Of a DNA stretch of 64,000 nucleotides, positions 35,501-45,740 are shown one piece after another. Numbering within the stretch: the first letter of the stretch is position 1; every line of letters begins with the position of its first letter. Position numbers and translations under genes: made by a program. The notes under the pieces are model-generated. The model searched no databases. It was not told the origin of the DNA and saw nothing but the letters and a program-made list of their open reading frames with translations. The stretch comes from Hirundichthys speculiger (lineage: Eukaryota; Chordata; Actinopteri; Beloniformes; Exocoetidae): contig JAGFBZ010000702.1 of the NCBI GenBank assembly GCA_018398805.1, forward strand, positions 319,001 through 383,000, written 5' to 3'.

Positions 35501-38420
35501 AAATTTGAACTGACTTGTAAGCAGAAACAACCTGAAGGTTTTCAATACAAAATTTGAAATTGAAGTGTAGAAACTGAATAAAAACAAATCTATACAAAAT
35601 GTTACAAGTCATGAAATTTCATCAACTTATTTTTTTGGATCAGTGACATCTTTCTGATATTCAACCGTCGAAGTTCTTCAGTATCTGTCTTGGGTTAGGG
35701 ACCAAAATTGATCGCATATAAGCAATTGTGCTACTTTATTTTGTCAAAAGAGGAACAAGACAGGTTTAGTCAGTGTTGTCAGATGTACAATAATTGTCGT
35801 ATTTGTACGATAATTTTGACTAGAGGTGCACGATAACTATCGGGCTGATAACAGGAAATTATGACATCATCCCGATAAGTCCGACATCACGATCAATAGC
35901 CCAGATAACATATATATATTTTTGTCAACACAGCAGTGCCTCGCTCCCTCTGAGCTTTGAATAACCGGCAGTGAATGTTATTTTCAAGTGACGTCAGCAT
36001 AATCAGAAAAACAATTACTTAATAAGGAAAATCAAGAATACCCCCTCATGCCAGAAAACAACTCGTTAACTCGGTCATAATTTTGGTAGTTGCTGACTTG
36101 AATTGACATTCACAGTATTTTCCCACATGTTACACATAAAAAAGAAAAAAATGGAAAAGGCTGAAAGAACGACTAGCAAACGAGGGAACATCGGAATTTA
36201 CGCTACACCTTGAATGCAGCCTGCAGCACAGCGCTGATCACAACAAACATGGCGGCGTGGAACTTCTTTAAAGTTTCAGAAGAAGATAGTTTGGTGGTTA
36301 TTTGTGACGAATCCTCCGAGTGAATTCTACGAGGAGGGAAGCACAAGCTTTAATCCGTAAAACCTGATCAGCCACCTACAACATAACAATCACTTCCATG
36401 GAGTTTTGAAATCGTGCTAATGTGAGCTAACGGAAGCTAATGCTAACGTGCGCAAGCCAGCAGTAGTCTACCCTCCCCTCATTCCTCTCATCTAAAGCTT
36501 CCATGAGTTAAAAAATAAAAAACAAAAAACTACTGAACCTAATTTACTTTAATTAAAGGTATTAATTTAAATGGAACCACAAGACAAAATCTTTTAAATG
36601 TTAATCTTTTTCAGTTTGTAATTCTGATGCAAGTATTTCCATCAGTTCAAGGAGCCTTTATTTTTTATTATCAGTCAGTAATGAACCTTATTTAAGTTAA
36701 TGTGAGATATCAAATAGGTTTGTTTGATAGCTTTAAGAAAATGTTTGAGAGGCTTGCCAATAGTTTTTCACTGGAAAAAATAAATATCTGTTCATATAAA
36801 AAGTCAAAACTATTTTTTGATTTTGTTCATAGTATTGATGTAATAATCTTAGGTATATGTGTGTGTTATTGGTATCGGTTTTAAAAAACAGTTATCGTGC
36901 ATCCCTATTTACAGGTTATATTATGTGTGGTCTATGATAATGCATTATTGACACAGATGGTCCTGAGTCACATCATAATGCAAACTAGGTTTGTATGATG
37001 ATTTATCACAAAATAAAATATGATTATCTTAAGCTGGAGGTACGATACTTTAACATTTCCCATCTGTTTATCAGTTTGTTAAAGGCTTGCACAGGAATGG
37101 ACACTTCAATAAAATATTTATTTGATAAGAAAAAGAAAACTCCATGTCCTTAGAATTAAACTCAATAATACTTTTTGATCTCCAAAGGTAAATTAAATTA
37201 GTATATGGGACACCTCACTTATTATTATTTTTTTTTAAATAATTCATGCAGGAAATGATTAGGAAACAGTCAAGGTAAATGGGTTATCAGTTGTTCTCAG
37301 CAGTTTCAGTGAAGATAAGAGGCAACAGAAAAGTTTTTTAAAGTCACTGATGTGAAATCAACTTAAAAGCCACCAACAGTGCTATTTAATAGGCAACAGT
37401 GCAAGTTTCAAGTTCCTCAAACTCAAAATAATGTCAGTGGTGACAAAGGGGAGACTTCAGAGTCCCAAACTCAAACCACTGTGTTCTCATTTCAACACAA
37501 ACCATTAACTTTAAGAAACACATTCCCAGAATGGAACCACAGAACACTAATTAAACTGTAGATTAAATATATATTTTTTAAGTTCCTGATCAACTGAAAT
37601 TAAACCCAAGATGTTTTCCAAAATAATTTTTTAAATAATTCATTCAAATTTAAAAAAAGGGCAAAAGAAATAGGCGTTTTGACATTAATATAATTAAAAG
37701 GAAAAAAATCGAAACTGGTCAAATAGTATCACGGAAATTATTGTTATTAGCAGTTGTGATTAGCAGAGAATTTACTAGAATCGATGAAACTCCTGAACTA
37801 GGCTGTATCTTAATACCAAAAATAAAACTTTTTTTCTGTTAAGAAAACAAATACTTGGCTGGAAATGAACTTTGATGTAGAAATAAAAAAATAAAATAAA
37901 ATGACAAACATTTGTTAAAATCTCTAAAGTCAAGCATTATTTAGTTAATTTTCAACCTGTTTACTACGTCACAGACGGAAGCAGGGCGAGGCCCGCGAGG
38001 ACCCCGGCGGACCGAAACCCAACCGACGAATTTAAATTAAATATAACAATGTATGATAAAGCTTTGAAACGTATCTAAAGCTCTTAGTTTCAATACGACG
38101 TCGTCGTCAGTTTCACATCCGCCGTGAAACACCTTTAATAAGACCTGAGCAGCTTTATCAAAATCCGTAATATAAGTTTCACCGAAACGGAACTTTCACC
38201 ACTAATAAGTCACCTACTTTTTATTTCCCACAGTGTAAAAAATAAATAATAAACAAAAAAATGCCAGTGTTTCCAAACTAATCTGGCGTTCGAGTTAAAT
38301 TAGCTTCCACTGATTTAAACGACTGGACGCCATTTGAAGAGTCAGGTTGAGTAAAGGAGGAAATCTTACCTGAAAAACGACGATTAAAACGCCCCAAACC
38401 GCGATCCGAGCGGTCCCCAT
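17585..38420 (-). CDS. cdh1: E-cadherin (cadherin-1), tandem copy A, complete exon set with one frameshift
   Basis: Calcium-dependent homophilic adhesion receptor of epithelial adherens junctions. Exons, 5' to 3': 38370-38420, 34418-34532, 32811-32899, 30789-30995, 30335-30457, 30053-30208, 28843-28987, 26020-26192, 25664-25792, 25290-25475, 24848-25092, 24388-24530, 24042-24133, 23752-23884, 22364-22582, 18183-18309, 17919-18062, 17585-17800. Phases agree throughout except exon 16. Predicted about 898 residues (human 882). Signal peptide from Met1; prodomain with a His-rich stretch; furin site RRRKR at 168-172, so the mature protein starts DWVIPP with the strand-swap Trp. HAV at 251-253 equals mature 79-81, as in E-cadherin. 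Five EC repeats follow, with LDRE, DQNDN, DADD, DSNDNAP and DVNDNAP calcium motifs. TM about 722-745; p120-type [13 protein letters not shown]-terminal catenin-binding region ending GGGEDDDML. The start at 38420 was chosen over an in-frame ATG at 38480 because that one lies only ~25 bases from the TATA-like element. Exon 16 is 4 bases short, which breaks the frame. Confidence 0.92.
18183..18309 (-). other. cdh1: cdh1 copy A exon 16 with 4-base deficit (frameshift)
   Basis: Encodes the end of the transmembrane helix, the RRRR stop-transfer and the p120-catenin site. It is 127 bases; the same exon in copy B (59434-59564) is 131. The difference is four bases in the leucine-encoding CAG/CTG tract (plus strand about 18291-18305). 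Entered in the phase set by exon 15, copy A reads into a Cys-rich then basic wrong frame, although the correct frame is open just downstream. Confidence 0.85.
18596..19886 (+). mobile_element. Harbinger-like element with Myb/SANT-like ORF remnant
   Basis: Inverted ends GAGGGGTGTACTATGAAGC and the complement of GAGGGCTGTACTACGAAGC bound about 1.29 kb in the copy A intron between exons 15 and 16. At about 18800-18955 a frame reads [20 protein letters not shown] then [12 protein letters not shown], resembling the Myb/SANT-like DNA-binding protein of PIF/Harbinger elements, soon closed by a stop. The family is assigned from the TIR pair and this ORF; the target duplication was not clear. The equivalent intron of copy B lacks it. 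Confidence 0.6.
20513..21919. mobile_element. Tc1/mariner-type element hosting a nested hAT
   Basis: Ends CAGTAATCCCCCACACGTCG and the complement of CAGTAATCCCCCACACTTCG, flanked by TA (20511-20512 and 21920-21921). A 1086-base hAT element (20740-21825) is inserted inside, together with a long G run (about 21865-21881). In the copy A intron between exons 15 and 16. Confidence 0.7.
20740..21825. mobile_element. hAT element, family 2, copy 1 (TAGGGGTGCACGATAA ends)
   Basis: Inverted ends TAGGGGTGCACGATAA and TTATCGTGCATCCCTA. Flanks TATGTACA and CATGCACA agree at 6 of 8 positions, consistent with an old 8-bp duplication. Nearly the same length and sequence as 35821-36907. No intact transposase was seen. 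Confidence 0.75.
27045..28244. mobile_element. hAT element (TAGGGATGTAACGGTA ends)
   Basis: 1200-base element with ends TAGGGATGTAACGGTA and complement-type TTGTTCCATCCCTA. It is flanked by 8-bp duplications TTCGTTAC (27037-27044) and TTTGTTAC (28245-28252), one mismatch. It is inserted in a Tc1 transposase remnant and itself carries the hAT MITE 27192-27554. Confidence 0.8.
27192..27554 (-). mobile_element. hAT-type MITE, family 1, copy 3 (nested)
   Basis: Ends CAGCCATTCCCAAACTTCAG and ACTTTGGGATTCACCG, with a perfect 8-bp duplication ATCTATAT at 27184-27191 and 27555-27562. It is the innermost layer of a three-level nest. Confidence 0.85.
29456..29786. mobile_element. hAT-type MITE (TGGGGGTATTGCAATACG end)
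   Basis: 331 bases rich in ATCGTGATATC-type palindromes, in the cdh1 copy A intron between exons 6 and 7. A perfect 8-bp duplication ATATGCAC lies at 29448-29455 and 29787-29794. The inverted ends are weak (TGGGGGTATTG versus TTAGGGGTGTG). Confidence 0.7.
30529..30606 (+). repeat. SINE-like tail fragment
   Basis: CTGGGTCTCTGTAAAGCGCC, GTAACAGATGCTATACAAAT and a GAATTGAATTG tail: the 3' part of the dispersed family, in a cdh1 copy A intron. Confidence 0.7.
31291..32314. mobile_element. hAT element (TAGGGCTGGGCAA ends)
   Basis: 1024-base element with inverted ends TAGGGCTGGGCAAGTTAA and GTTGCCCAGCCCTA and a perfect 8-bp duplication TACAGAAT (31283-31290 and 32315-32322). In the cdh1 copy A intron between exons 3 and 4. 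A truncated relative begins at 51220. Confidence 0.85.
32900..34417. other. cdh1 copy A intron 2, nothing recognised
   Basis: AT-rich intron between exons 2 and 3. No repeat family, conserved exon or RNA gene was recognised. Short open frames are scattered and lack support. Confidence 0.4.
34533..38369. other. cdh1 copy A intron 1
   Basis: The largest coding-region intron of the gene after intron 15. It holds one mariner-like end at about 35001-35085 (CAGTGATCCCTCGCC), the hAT copy 35821-36907, and otherwise AT-rich sequence. A GC-rich patch at about 37980-38030 (GAGGCCCGCGAGGACCCCGG) stands out near the promoter side and may be regulatory; no exon was recognised there. Confidence 0.45.
35821..36907. 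mobile_element. hAT element, family 2, copy 2
   Basis: 1087 bases, starting TAGAGGTGCACGATAAC and ending GTTATCGTGCATCCCTA; collinear with 20740-21825 along its whole length. The immediate flanks do not show a convincing 8-bp duplication. Confidence 0.75.
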
Positions 38421-38640
38421 TTGAATGTGACACCTCTTGTCAATATTCCTCGCAAATACAAAAAAAAGAGGGAACAACAAAGAAAAGTCTTTTTTTAAAT
38501 ATATTCCTTTGGGAACAGTCGCTGTAAAGTCTCTCTCCGACCTGCTAAAGGTGGTTTCCGTGTCTGAGGGAGCTCAGCGAGGCAAGTTGTTGCAGGTACT
38601 TTCGGCGTGTGACGTCAGCTCCAGGTGTACAGCTTCTGTG
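38421..38640 (-). promoter_or_regulatory. cdh1: Putative cdh1 copy A core promoter
   Basis: Upstream of the start codon on the minus strand: a TATA-like TATATTTAAA (plus 38494-38503) about 75-85 bases from the ATG, a CRE-type TGACGTCA (38610-38617) and an E-box CAGGTG (38622-38627), the motif bound by Snail/Zeb repressors in mammalian E-cadherin promoters. The motifs are seen directly; their use is inferred from gene position. Confidence 0.45.
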
Positions 38641-38717
38641 TTCCTGATATGGTCATGGCTGGGCTGGACTCGCATACCAAGAGTTTCTGTCTGGACGCGA
38701 AGGGCCAGAAGATAAGA

Positions 38718-38921
38718 GTCGGGAGCAGTTGTTATTAATCTACAGAGAGCTGAGTCTGATCTGAGAGCTTCACTGGTCTCAGATCAGACACAGTCAGGAG
38801 CAGTTGTTATTAATCTACTGATCCGAGAGCTTCACTGGTCTCAGATCAGCCACAGTCAGTAGCAGTTGTTATTAATCTACAGAGAGCTGAGTCCGATCTG
38901 AGAGCTTCACTGGTCTCATTT
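38718..38921. repeat. Three-unit minisatellite upstream of cdh1 copy A
   Basis: Units of about 75, 62 and 69 bases share GAGCAGTTGTTATTAATCTA or its GTAGCAGTTG variant, followed by GAGAGCTTCACTGGTCTCA. It lies about 300-500 bases 5' of the cdh1 ATG. Confidence 0.85.
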
Positions 38922-40385
38922 CCTTTTACTGGCAGCCCACGCTCACACGCACACTCACACACACGCGCGCTCAAACAAAATAGACATGTCCATCCTCTAT
39001 ACTGACTCAATCATGCAGAAAGTCATCCTTCGTGAATGAAAAATGAAAATGAAAAATTCTCCTGACTAAAGAGGACTAAAACAAAAGTAAAACAGACACA
39101 TCTTGACTTCTGAAGTAACTGATATATAAAGCATCTTAAAAGCCACAGACTGGGTTTAGCATAACAGTGGAAGCTGGTGAAGTTTCAAGTTCCCCATTTT
39201 CACACAGATAATTTGAATGGCGAGGCAGCTAATGGCTCCCAGAAGAACTTGTGAGATGGATAATACAAGTTACAGTCTGCTGAACATATTTTTTTAAAAC
39301 GTCTGTTTTTATTGTCAGCAGTAAATAAAGCAATTAATTTGCTAATAAGATAGTTATAAACAGACTACCACTAAATCAGATTTTTTTTTTATGTGTTCTC
39401 TCATGAAGTTAATTGTGATGATGATTATTAAAGGAAACACGCTTTTTTTTCATAAGTTCACAGACTTTCCTGACGTCTTCACAAAATGTCCTGACAACAG
39501 ACAGACTGTACATGACATCTCCCTTTTCCACCATATCTTTTCAGATCTGTTGATAGCGACTGGTTTTTAGGGGGCGGAGTCAAACATTTCCTCTGGACCG
39601 TGTGCCTTTTTGAAACTGGTCTTTCTGGTTTGTGTTATCCACTTCTGAGGCAAATGCCGTTTGATTTGAAGTTGGATGGTTACAAAGATGTGAAGGCTGA
39701 GTGAGGAGCTTTGAGCTGGTAATCACTGCAAACAGAAGGATGTGCCCTTAAAAGGAGAAATGTTCATGTTTTTCCCTAACCATTGCACCCCAAACCCCAA
39801 AGAAAATATTACACCCCACTCCTGTGCACACACATCCATGGCTCTCTTGGTTATAAATAAAATCTAAAAGCAAAATATTTTCTTTAATTTTGCTAAAAGG
39901 GTGCTATTATAGGGAAAAACAGACAGCCATGCATGCTCACACTCATTCTGACGGTCAGTTTGGTCAGTAAACATCCTCTTTTTTATCTTGCATTTGTCAA
40001 AATGAAACTATTTGATTCTCGGTTGTAGCTCACCGAGAAACATCTCTCTTTACTCCTTCTTTCCTCCAAATGTATTTTAGGAATTGAGACATTTTTTTCA
40101 AAATGTTTTCCAATGTCACTTTCTTGCCCCAAAATTGGACAATTTTGGCTTTAAAAAAGTGCAAATGGTGACCTCTAAATGCCAAACTAGAGCCTTTAAA
40201 AAGGAAGCAGTGACTTCCTTGATGGCTAACGTTCAGCATTTACATTTACAGTCAATGTTTCTGTTCTTGATGAAACAGCTGCACACAGGATCAACTATTT
40301 CTGTATTTAGGTCATTTTAATTGTCTGACCACCATAAAAGAGAAACGGTAACTAAAGATTTCTGTGAAAACGTAATTTTCCAGTA
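38922..40385. other. Intergenic, nothing recognised
   Basis: A CA/CG-rich short tract at 38940-38970, otherwise unique-looking AT-rich DNA. The small opposing frames around 40030-40320 show no family resemblance. Confidence 0.4.
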
Positions 40386-40890
40386 TTAGCTGTTAGCATG
40401 TTCTCTGCATTGGTCTGTTGTCGGCAACAAACTTGTATTCCCTTACAAGAGGAACCAGTAAAGGATATAAAGTAGTAATTAAAGTGTCTTAAAAGTGAAT
40501 ATAAGTTCCGCTCGATATACGTTAGTTTTTTCTATCTCTGTCAGCCGTTCAGATCTGATGCTACGCTAGCATGACATCATCATTTCCAAAACACAAATAC
40601 CTGAGATTATTTTAGAAACACGAGGAGATTCTGATGGCTACAGCTTTTAGCATGTTCTTCTGCATTGGTCTGTTGTCGGCAACAAACTTGTATTTCCTTA
40701 CAAGAGGAACTAGTAAAGGATATAAAGTAGTAATTAAAGTGTCTTAAAGTGAATATAAGTTCCACTCGATATAAGTTAGTTTTTTCTATCTCTGTCAGCC
40801 ATTCAGATCTGATGCTACGCTACCATGACATCATCATTTCCAAAACACAAATATCTGAGATTCTGATGGCTGCAGCTTTCATGTGGTTAT
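40386..40890. repeat. 255-bp tandem duplication
   Basis: Two adjacent units of about 255 bases, sharing GGTCTGTTGTCGGCAACAAA at 40412 and 40667, the ATATAAAGTAGTAATTAAAG block, and the CAGATCTGATGCTACGCTA block. They differ by scattered substitutions and small deletions, so the duplication is not brand new. Confidence 0.85.
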
Positions 40891-41945
40891 TTTATTTCAC
40901 CTTTCTGCTTTATCAAGAAGCTGAGAAGTTAAAGATTCTTGTGGAAAAGCTTTTGTTTGATGGAAAGTCCTCTGTCTTTAAAAGGCTTTATGAAAAGCCT
41001 CCAGGTTAAAAGTGAGTACTGTCATCCTTTCAGAGACACCTGCTGGGAAGAGATAACCTACTAAATAATAAATGCATTTAGGATAACAACAGAAGCTAGC
41101 TAGCTAACATCAACTGTTGCTGACAGCAGATAGTTACTGACGTCAAACATCTGGGTACTTTGATCCAGTATCGCCAGTTTGTGGGTCAAGCTTTACAGTA
41201 CAGAGTCAGTTATCTGTTTGTGCTAACGCAGTCGTACGTTCACAAGCTACGAACATGAGTTGTCAGAAATGTACATGGCTGCAGGAAAGGTTTGTTGAAA
41301 TTCATTTCACCGTTTGAGCACGCCGAGTGTTTCTAAATTCCCCCTGAGATGTTTCCTCAGGTGCGAGCAGGCCCTTGATCATGTTTGACTTTAACTAGTG
41401 TCACCTTCTTCACCACAAAAATAACTTTATTGTGTTCCTTTAAATGCTACAAATTCATCACTGATAAAAAGACATAAAGGCCTGCCGCTAACAAAGTAGC
41501 CGCTAATTTTAGTCGCCGCGTTATTTTTCTTCTTTCGCTGAGAAATATGGCCAGAGAGCTCCATTCCTTCAGCTGTTTATTGTGAAACCAGTGTTCAAAA
41601 TTTCACAAACTTGATATCTATTAAGAAACAGTAACAAAACGGTTATCCGAAATGCTTAAATGGTTAAATTAAAGGATGCTGCATATCTTCTATAAGTCTG
41701 TGGTGAAAAGTTCAGTTTTATTTTAAGGACCAGCATCAGAGCCAAAGACGGAAAGAAACTGAACAAACTGATAAAGACAGCTGGATCCAAGAACGTGGCA
41801 GAAGTCGCAAAACATAAGGAATAATGCAGAATATCCTTTACAAAACAGTAATTAAGTCAAGGTTAGAGCCTCTTTGTAAACTACAGATATTGGAACTGGA
41901 AAGATAAATATAAAATCCGGATGGAAGCATGTCATTTTCACATAA

Positions 41946-42070
41946 TCAAATCAAATCAAATCAAATCAAATCAAATCAAAACAAATCAAATCAAATCAAA
42001 TCAAATCAAATCAAATCAAAACAAAACAAAACAAAACAAATCAAATCAAATCAAATCAAATCAAATCAAA
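41946..42070. repeat. (TCAAA)n pentanucleotide microsatellite
   Basis: 25 units of TCAAA with a few ACAAA variants, immediately abutting the tail of a minus-strand LINE (TTTATTTATATAGCACTTTT at 42072), so it is probably the expanded 3' tail of that LINE. Confidence 0.9.
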
Positions 42071-42179
42071 CTTTATTTATATAGCACTTTTCATACATTA
42101 AAAATGCAACACAAAGTGCTTCACAAAATAAAACAAAACAGGATCATAACAAATAATAAAAACCCGTCCCCCCCCCCAC

Positions 42180-42212
<33 letters not shown>

Positions 42213-42600
42213 ACTCACTGCACAAAGTAAAAATAGTTCAGTTACATGGCAGGACACTGAGGATCAAGGTAAGGAAATACCACCTCTGGGAGGCCATCCA
42301 CACTGAGAGGCACCACAGCCCGCGACCACAGGGGGCGCCGTCCCAGAGATCACCTCAACCCAGGTAGACCAGGGTAGACTCTACACATTATGCAGCCCCC
42401 CCCCCCCCCCCCAGCCCCCAGGGATCTCCAAGACGACGCCCCGCAGGCAGACCAGACACCTCCCAGTGCGGAGGGCCACCACGAGGAAACACCGGAGCTA
42501 AAAACTAAAAGATTAAAAGACAATTAAAAAAAAATAAAACATAAACCCATCTATTGCAATAATGTTTTGCAGGTGTTCACAGGTGAGGTGGTTTTTCTGG
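42071..42600 (-). mobile_element. L2/CR1-like LINE 3' end, minus strand
   Basis: AGCACTTTTCATACATTAAA and ACACAAAGTGCTTCAC are the reverse complement of the tail seen at about 45675-45720 (AAAGCACTTTGTGTTACTC). It contains (CA)n at 42181-42206 and a C run at about 42395-42412. No ORF remains. Confidence 0.6.
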
Positions 42601-42622
42601 TGATTTCAAAAATACTGTCATG

Positions 42623-42933
42623 CAGTGATTCCCAAAGTGTGGGCAGCGGCCCCCTGGTGGGCCGTGGAGGTACTGCAGGTGGGCCGTGAGAGGTTTTTAA
42701 AATTAAACTAATTAGTTTAAATCCTCAATTTTTTTAAAATATGTTTTTAATTACTGTTCAATATTTATTACATGATTTAAAAAATTAATTAGAAATAATA
42801 ATATGGATTATATTGGAATATAGCTTTTAGTATTGCATGTTGATCAAAGTGGCGTTTAAAGGTTTCGGTGGGCCACGGACATTTTTCACATTTAAAAATT
42901 GGGCCTTGGTATTCTGAAGTTTGGGAATGGCTG
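42623..42933 (+). mobile_element. hAT-type MITE, family 1, copy 4
   Basis: Ends CAGTGATTCCCAAAGTGTGG and GTTTGGGAATGGCTG, with 8-bp duplications CTGTCATG (42615-42622) and CTGTAATG (42934-42941), one mismatch. The shortest copy, with an internal deletion. Confidence 0.85.
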
Positions 42934-42941
42934 CTGTAATG

Positions 42942-44090
42942 GAATTTTTTTTATCTTTTTTATTTTTTTTTACATCTACAGGTCACAATTTGTACCATAA
43001 AAGAGTTGCATTTGCTTTTCTGTAGCAACTGGTAACCTTGGGCATGACACGGCACAACAGGAGTTATTGCTGAGCGTTACTGTGATTTTACATATAAGGC
43101 TTGAAGCACTAAGTTGTAAAACTGCGATGGGAATGCCCCCCCCCCCCCCCCCCCCCCCCCCTCAGTTGTTCTCATACAATCCATCAATCCATAGCTGAAC
43201 CCCCTGAAAGCTTTAGCCATGAAAGACGGGACTTTTCAAAAAGCAATTAAGTGATGTTATCTTTTGCCTCTTCGTCAGTCGTCCATCGTTCCCACAGAAG
43301 GATGGATGACTGAAGGATGTGGGGGTGGAAGGAAGACTGGTCAGCTGACTGCGGTCACCACTTAGCCAATGTTAAGAGTCAGTATGAGATGGAGGGAAGT
43401 GCAGAGGGAGAGAGAGAGATGAGAAAAGGAGGAATGGAAGGAGGCGGCAGTGGGAGGAAGACAGCAAACAGTGTCATATTACATCATGAGCTCCTTGAGT
43501 TTGGAAAGTTGAGCAACTAACTTCCTCATCTGCATTTATGTGAGTAATAATTCCAAATACGTACAGAGTTACTTTTATCTGTCACAAGTGTCATATTTCA
43601 CCGTGAATGGACTTTCATGATCACGAAAAAAATACTCAAACACGCTGTAGTTTTTGTGCAGACATAATTTCAGGTGCAGAATGAACCGGGCCTGCGGTGC
43701 TGTGATTGACAAGGATCCATAAAAAAAAAAGAAAGCAAATGACCTTATTAGCTTCTTAACAACAAGGGCCCCTTTTATGATCCCACGCTGTCACTGCTGA
43801 TGACTCACGCCTGTGACTGACTCCTGCTCGCCATTTAAAGCAGCACGAAGGAAGTCGTTTTTATGTCTACAGATGTGGAAGTTAAGTCACTTTTACGGCA
43901 CCGTTCTTGTTTTCTGTTCCAACAAGTGAGCAAATATTCCTTCACATGAAATTAAATCTGATGTTTTCACGTGAATGAGTCTTTTGTGCTGCTTTAAGCT
44001 CCGCCCTCTGTTCATTGTCTTAGCCATGCTGGACATGCTACACAATTTCTTTTTATTTTTAAGGTTTTATGGTTATTTTATTAGTTGATA
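42942..44090. other. Intergenic, low-complexity and unique sequence
   Basis: A poly-C tract of about 24 bases (43137-43160) and a GA-rich patch near 43395-43460. No gene recognised. Confidence 0.4.
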
Positions 44091-44094
44091 AATT

Positions 44095-45533
44095 TCTTAA
44101 TGGTCTTGGGCCTTCTTATTTATCTGACCTCCTTTTAAGGTACGAGCCCTCATAGACCCTGAGGTCCTCAGGTACCGGCCCACCTGAGGTCCTCAGGTAC
44201 CGGCCCACCTGAGGTCCTCAGGTACCGGCCTTTTGAACGTTCCTAAAGTCAGAACTAAAACCTCTGGTGAGGTCTCCTTTCATCATTACTGACTCTGGAC
44301 CAGCCCACCTGAGGTCCTCAGGTACCGGCCCACCTGAGGTCCTCAGGTACCGGCCTTTTGACTCTGGACCAGCCCACCTGAGGTCCTCAGGTACCAGCCC
44401 ACCTGAGGACTTCAGGTACCGGCCTTTTGACTCTGGACCAGCCCACCTGAGGTCCTCAGGTACCGGCCCACCTGAGGTCTTCAGGTACCGGCCTTTTGAC
44501 TCTGGACCAGCCCACCTGAGGTCCTCAGGTACCAGCCCACCTGAGGACCTCAGGTACCGGCCCACCTGAGGTTCTCAGGTACTGGCCCACCTGAGGACCT
44601 CAGTTACCGGCCCACCTGAGGTCCTCAGGTACCGGCCTTTTGATCGTTCCTAGAGTCAGAACTAAAACCTCTGGTGAGGCCTCGTTTCATCGTTACTGAC
44701 TCTGAACTAGCCCACCTGAGGACCTCAGGTACCGGCCCACCTGAGGTCTTCCGGTACCAGCCCACCTGAGGACCTCAGGTACCGGCCCACCTGAGGACCT
44801 CAGGTACCGGCCCACCTGAAGTCTTCAGGTACCGGCCCACCTGAGGTCCTCAGGTACCGGCCCACCTGAGGACCTCAGGTACCGGCCCACCTGAGGTCCT
44901 CAGGTACCGGCCTTTTGATCGTTCCTAGAGTCAGAACTAAAACCTCTGGTGAGGCCTCATTTCATCGTTACTGACTCTGGACCAGCCCACCTGAGGTCCT
45001 CAGGTACCAGCCCACCTGAGGTCCTCAGGGCTGCAGAGACTGTTGATGCATTTAACAGGAAGCTCAAGACCTACCTTTTTAACTTATAGTTCAATTTCAT
45101 TTATTTAACTTAATACCCTAACTTTACTGGTATTTATTTCTTGCTTATTTACTTATTTATTTAAGTTATTAATTTAATTGTATCATCATCCATTTATGTA
45201 TTTCACAGCTGCTCTTATTGATTTTAAGTCTGTTTTTGAAATTTTAGCCTTTTTTAACTCCACTTCATGGGGGGGGTCCTCCACGTCAGGAGCTGCACCT
45301 GCTTGGTTTCCGGGGTCGTTGCCATGGGGATCGTCTGTCTTTTGGGTGGGCGGGGCCCTACGTTGTGGCTTGATGTTCACAGTCTGGGTCCTGGTGGTTC
45401 CTGCAGCGGTGACCTCTGTGATTGTGGGGGGGGGTGCTCTCAACGAGGACTGATCCCCAGGATATCGTTCTCCTCACCTGGTTGACTGGTGCCAAGATGG
45501 ATGTTGGGAGTCCCCCCCCCCCAGGCTGTGAGT

Positions 45534-45574
<41 letters not shown>

Positions 45575-45740
45575 CTGGGTGTTGATGGTTCTTTCCTGCT
45601 GAAACCTTGGGGGTGTGTTGGCTTTTAAGTTGTCTTCTTGTTCTTTCTTGTAGTTGTTTTAATGATTGTTTTTATTATGTAAAGCACTTTGTGTTACTCT
45701 TGTATGAAAATGGCTTTATAAATTAATACATTTGAATTTA
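44095..45740 (+). mobile_element. L2/CR1-like LINE 3' part with expanded coding-derived minisatellite
   Basis: The start reads as the end of a reverse transcriptase ORF (GLGPSYLSDLLLRYEPS, then LRSSG). After the minisatellite it resumes with LRAAETVDAFNRKLKTYLFN at about 45028-45087, the usual C-terminal block of fish L2/CR1-like ORF2. The 3' UTR follows, ending AAAGCACTTTGTGTTACTC ... TTATAAATTA at about 45730. Not functional. Confidence 0.65.
44160..45029. repeat. 25-27 bp palindromic minisatellite with higher-order structure
   Basis: More than 25 units of CCCACCTGAGGTCCTCAGG plus TACCGG or TACCAG; the core CCTGAGGTCCTCAGG is nearly self-complementary. Longer blocks starting CCTTTTGATCGTTCCTAGAG or CCTTTTGACTCTGGACCAG are interspersed, marking a higher-order unit. 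The repeat is an amplified piece of the surrounding LINE ORF. Open frames on both strands follow from repeat length being near a multiple of three. Confidence 0.9.

Noticed and set aside
37980..38030. GC-rich patch as an alternative first exon of cdh1
   Set aside because: No open frame with a start codon and donor that would join exon 2 in phase could be seen.
38421..38480. In-frame ATG at 38480 giving a 20-residue longer E-cadherin N terminus
   Set aside because: It lies about 25 bases from the TATA-like box, probably upstream of the transcription start, and the ATG at 38420 gives a standard signal peptide.
43137..43160. Poly-C run as a G-quadruplex or regulatory element
   Set aside because: An isolated homopolymer in intergenic DNA, prone to sequencing error, with no supporting context.
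44218..44569. Opposing ~100-residue frames with repeated SGPAHLRSSGT-type units
   Set aside because: A by-product of the minisatellite period; no start context, splice signals or homology beyond the LINE tail it came from.
44160..45029. Regular direct repeats resembling a CRISPR array
   Set aside because: Units abut without unique spacers and lie in a LINE remnant in a vertebrate genome.
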